DNA of 14,271 nucleotides from Thiopontia sp013349825 (GTDB taxonomy: Bacteria > Pseudomonadota > Gammaproteobacteria > GCF-002020875). The stretch lies in contig CAXCCG010000068.1 in the NCBI GenBank assembly GCA_963981015.1, forward strand, positions 1-14,271. The letters are read 5' to 3'. Position numbers and translations under genes: made by a program. The first letter of the stretch is position 1, and each line of letters opens with the position of its first letter. Shown here piece by piece: positions 13,370-14,271 of this stretch. The notes under the pieces are model-generated. The model had not been told where the DNA came from and did no database searches. It saw only the letters and a program-made list of their open reading frames with translations.

Positions 13370-14271
13370 TCATTTAGCATCACCTAACTCATTTCTTCTC
13401 TGTAAGGACTCCTCCGAAAAATCAGGTGGCGTTGGCTTGAATTCTTTAGACTCCTTTTGTAACCCATACCCCTTTCTCTGATGGGCGCGTAGTCCTTTTA
13501 AATCCAGCTTCATAGTAAGAAATCCAGAATTATCCCCCCCTTTAATTCTCAAAGGATTCATTAACTCAGTTTTAGAAGGGCTGACCACTCTAGAATCACC
13601 AAAGTTTGAATCATTCACCTGTACTATGTAGCAATGCAAATCACGCGCAGCTGATTCAACAATATTGGAAAAATAATTGGTATCTCGGTTAAATTCAGTA
13701 GCAACAATAAAATCAACTTCCCCCTTAAACAATGCACGATCCTGTATCGAAGTTAACTCGTAGCAGTTGTATACGGCAAAACTAGCACCACAATATCTAA
13801 ACAGATGATATCGTGAATCCATTTTTGGAATTTTCATTCCTTCATTAATAAGAGTAAATTTCTCTTCAGGAGAATAGTGTCGTTTCAAACGATGAACAGG
13901 AACTGCCACCCAGAATCCATTCTCGCTTTTAAATGGAAGCACTGTCAAAACCTGATTAACAGCTTCCTTTACAGAATTAACTTTATGCTCCATTCCGCAC
14001 ACTACACCAATATGATGCCTGCGTACCCATCTAACCAACATGCTTTCCCAAGCATTTGGAACAGAAACCTCAGGAAAAACTACCAAGTCAATTTTTTTTC
14101 TTTCTACATCTCGATATCTTGAAACATCATTTAATAACTTAGAAAAACCTTTGAATCTTTCTCTAGACAAGTTTGGTTTTTCAAGATAACTTGACTCAAT
14201 ATCTTTTTCGTAAACTCTAACCTGAATCCGAAACCTCATTTTCCAAGCGTCCACTCCTGCGTGATTTTGAG
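13370..14271 (-). CDS. Nitrilase-like domain, probable C-terminal part of a larger defence protein (5' end outside window)
   Basis: About 300 residues are visible. Counting from the GTG at 14254, a carbon-nitrogen hydrolase fold is seen with candidate catalytic residues Glu62 (VVFPEVSVP), Lys132 (SPEEK) and Cys164 (VYNCYELT), plus VVCGMEH near 85-90. It ends with EFNRDTNYFSNIVESAARDLHCYI and a KPTPPDF tail. The frame stays open upstream of the GTG to the window edge (QNHAG before it), with no convincing ribosome binding site, so the protein probably continues beyond 14271. The sequence style recalls the nitrilase domain at the C-terminus of DRT type 1 (UG1) reverse transcriptases, a known antiphage family; this is from memory of that family and the RT part is not in view. 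It may instead be a stand-alone defence nitrilase. It ends 37-42 bp before ietA in the same direction. Local AT content is higher than in neighbouring genes. Confidence 0.7.
   Translation of the reverse strand, partial: QNHAGVDAWKMRFRIQVRVYEKDIESSYLEKPNLSRERFKGFSKLLNDVSRYRDVERKKIDLVVFPEVSVPNAWESMLVRWVRRHHIGVVCGMEHKVNSVKEAVNQVLTVLPFKSENGFWVAVPVHRLKRHYSPEEKFTLINEGMKIPKMDSRYHLFRYCGASFAVYNCYELTSIQDRALFKGEVDFIVATEFNRDTNYFSNIVESAARDLHCYIVQVNDSNFGDSRVVSPSKTELMNPLRIKGGDNSGFLTMKLDLKGLRAHQRKGYGLQKESKEFKPTPPDFSEESLQRRNELGDAK

Larger units (their letters stand above)
4262..14271. mobile_element. Putative genomic island integrated at yicC (right end outside window)
   Basis: The island starts after yicC with a P4-like tyrosine integrase, followed by a plasmid-like iteron/rep module, an orphan ParD antitoxin and a leftward block of defence-type genes (helicase with a RelE-like domain, ietS, ietA, nitrilase domain). 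No housekeeping gene is seen from 4262 to the edge. The mix of integration, replication and defence functions is typical of integrative or mobilizable elements. No conjugation or relaxase gene is seen in this part, and the right boundary is not visible. Confidence 0.7.

Overview
The window looks like a gammaproteobacterial chromosome carrying a genomic island. The left part (about 1-4261) is housekeeping DNA: divergent rph and yicC genes, with rph-rdgB-hemW forming a tight leftward cluster, an arrangement familiar in gammaproteobacteria. At the far left are a strong terminator and two small coiled-coil/membrane proteins on the + strand. Base composition is moderate. I cannot name the genus from sequence alone; a free-living or symbiotic marine-type gammaproteobacterium would fit, but this is a guess.

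From the last codons of yicC (about 4250) to the right edge, the DNA looks like an integrated mobile island. A P4-like tyrosine integrase starts 186 bp after yicC, whose 3' end is a known integration site for mobilizable islands in Vibrio and relatives. Four copies of TGGTGACAG, both direct and inverted, surround the predicted int promoter. Next comes a plasmid-type replication module: four 21-bp-spaced iterons (5750-5829), an inverted half-iteron over a predicted promoter, and a Rep_3-like initiator frame (5914-7191). That frame is open for 425 codons except for four in-frame TGA codons; it has no TAA, TAG or frameshift. It is either a lightly damaged initiator of an integrated plasmid or a gene from a context where UGA is read as an amino acid. 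A ParD-like antitoxin without a ParE partner follows.

The right part (7448-14271, all leftward) is defence-like cargo. Reading in transcription order: (i) a nitrilase-like domain open to the window edge, probably the C-terminal part of a larger protein such as a DRT1/UG1-type reverse transcriptase-nitrilase; (ii) an AAA+ ATPase and a subtilisin-like protease that match the ietA/ietS pair, first known as a plasmid-stabilising toxin-antitoxin pair of pTiC58 and later as an antiphage system; (iii) a superfamily 1 helicase with an N-terminal RelE/ParE-like domain, starting 4 nt after the protease stop; (iv) possibly a very small two-helix membrane protein. The tight ATPase-protease-RelE-helicase arrangement is the best candidate for an extended or little-described system. 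The rep frame with only TGA interruptions is the strangest single object in the window.
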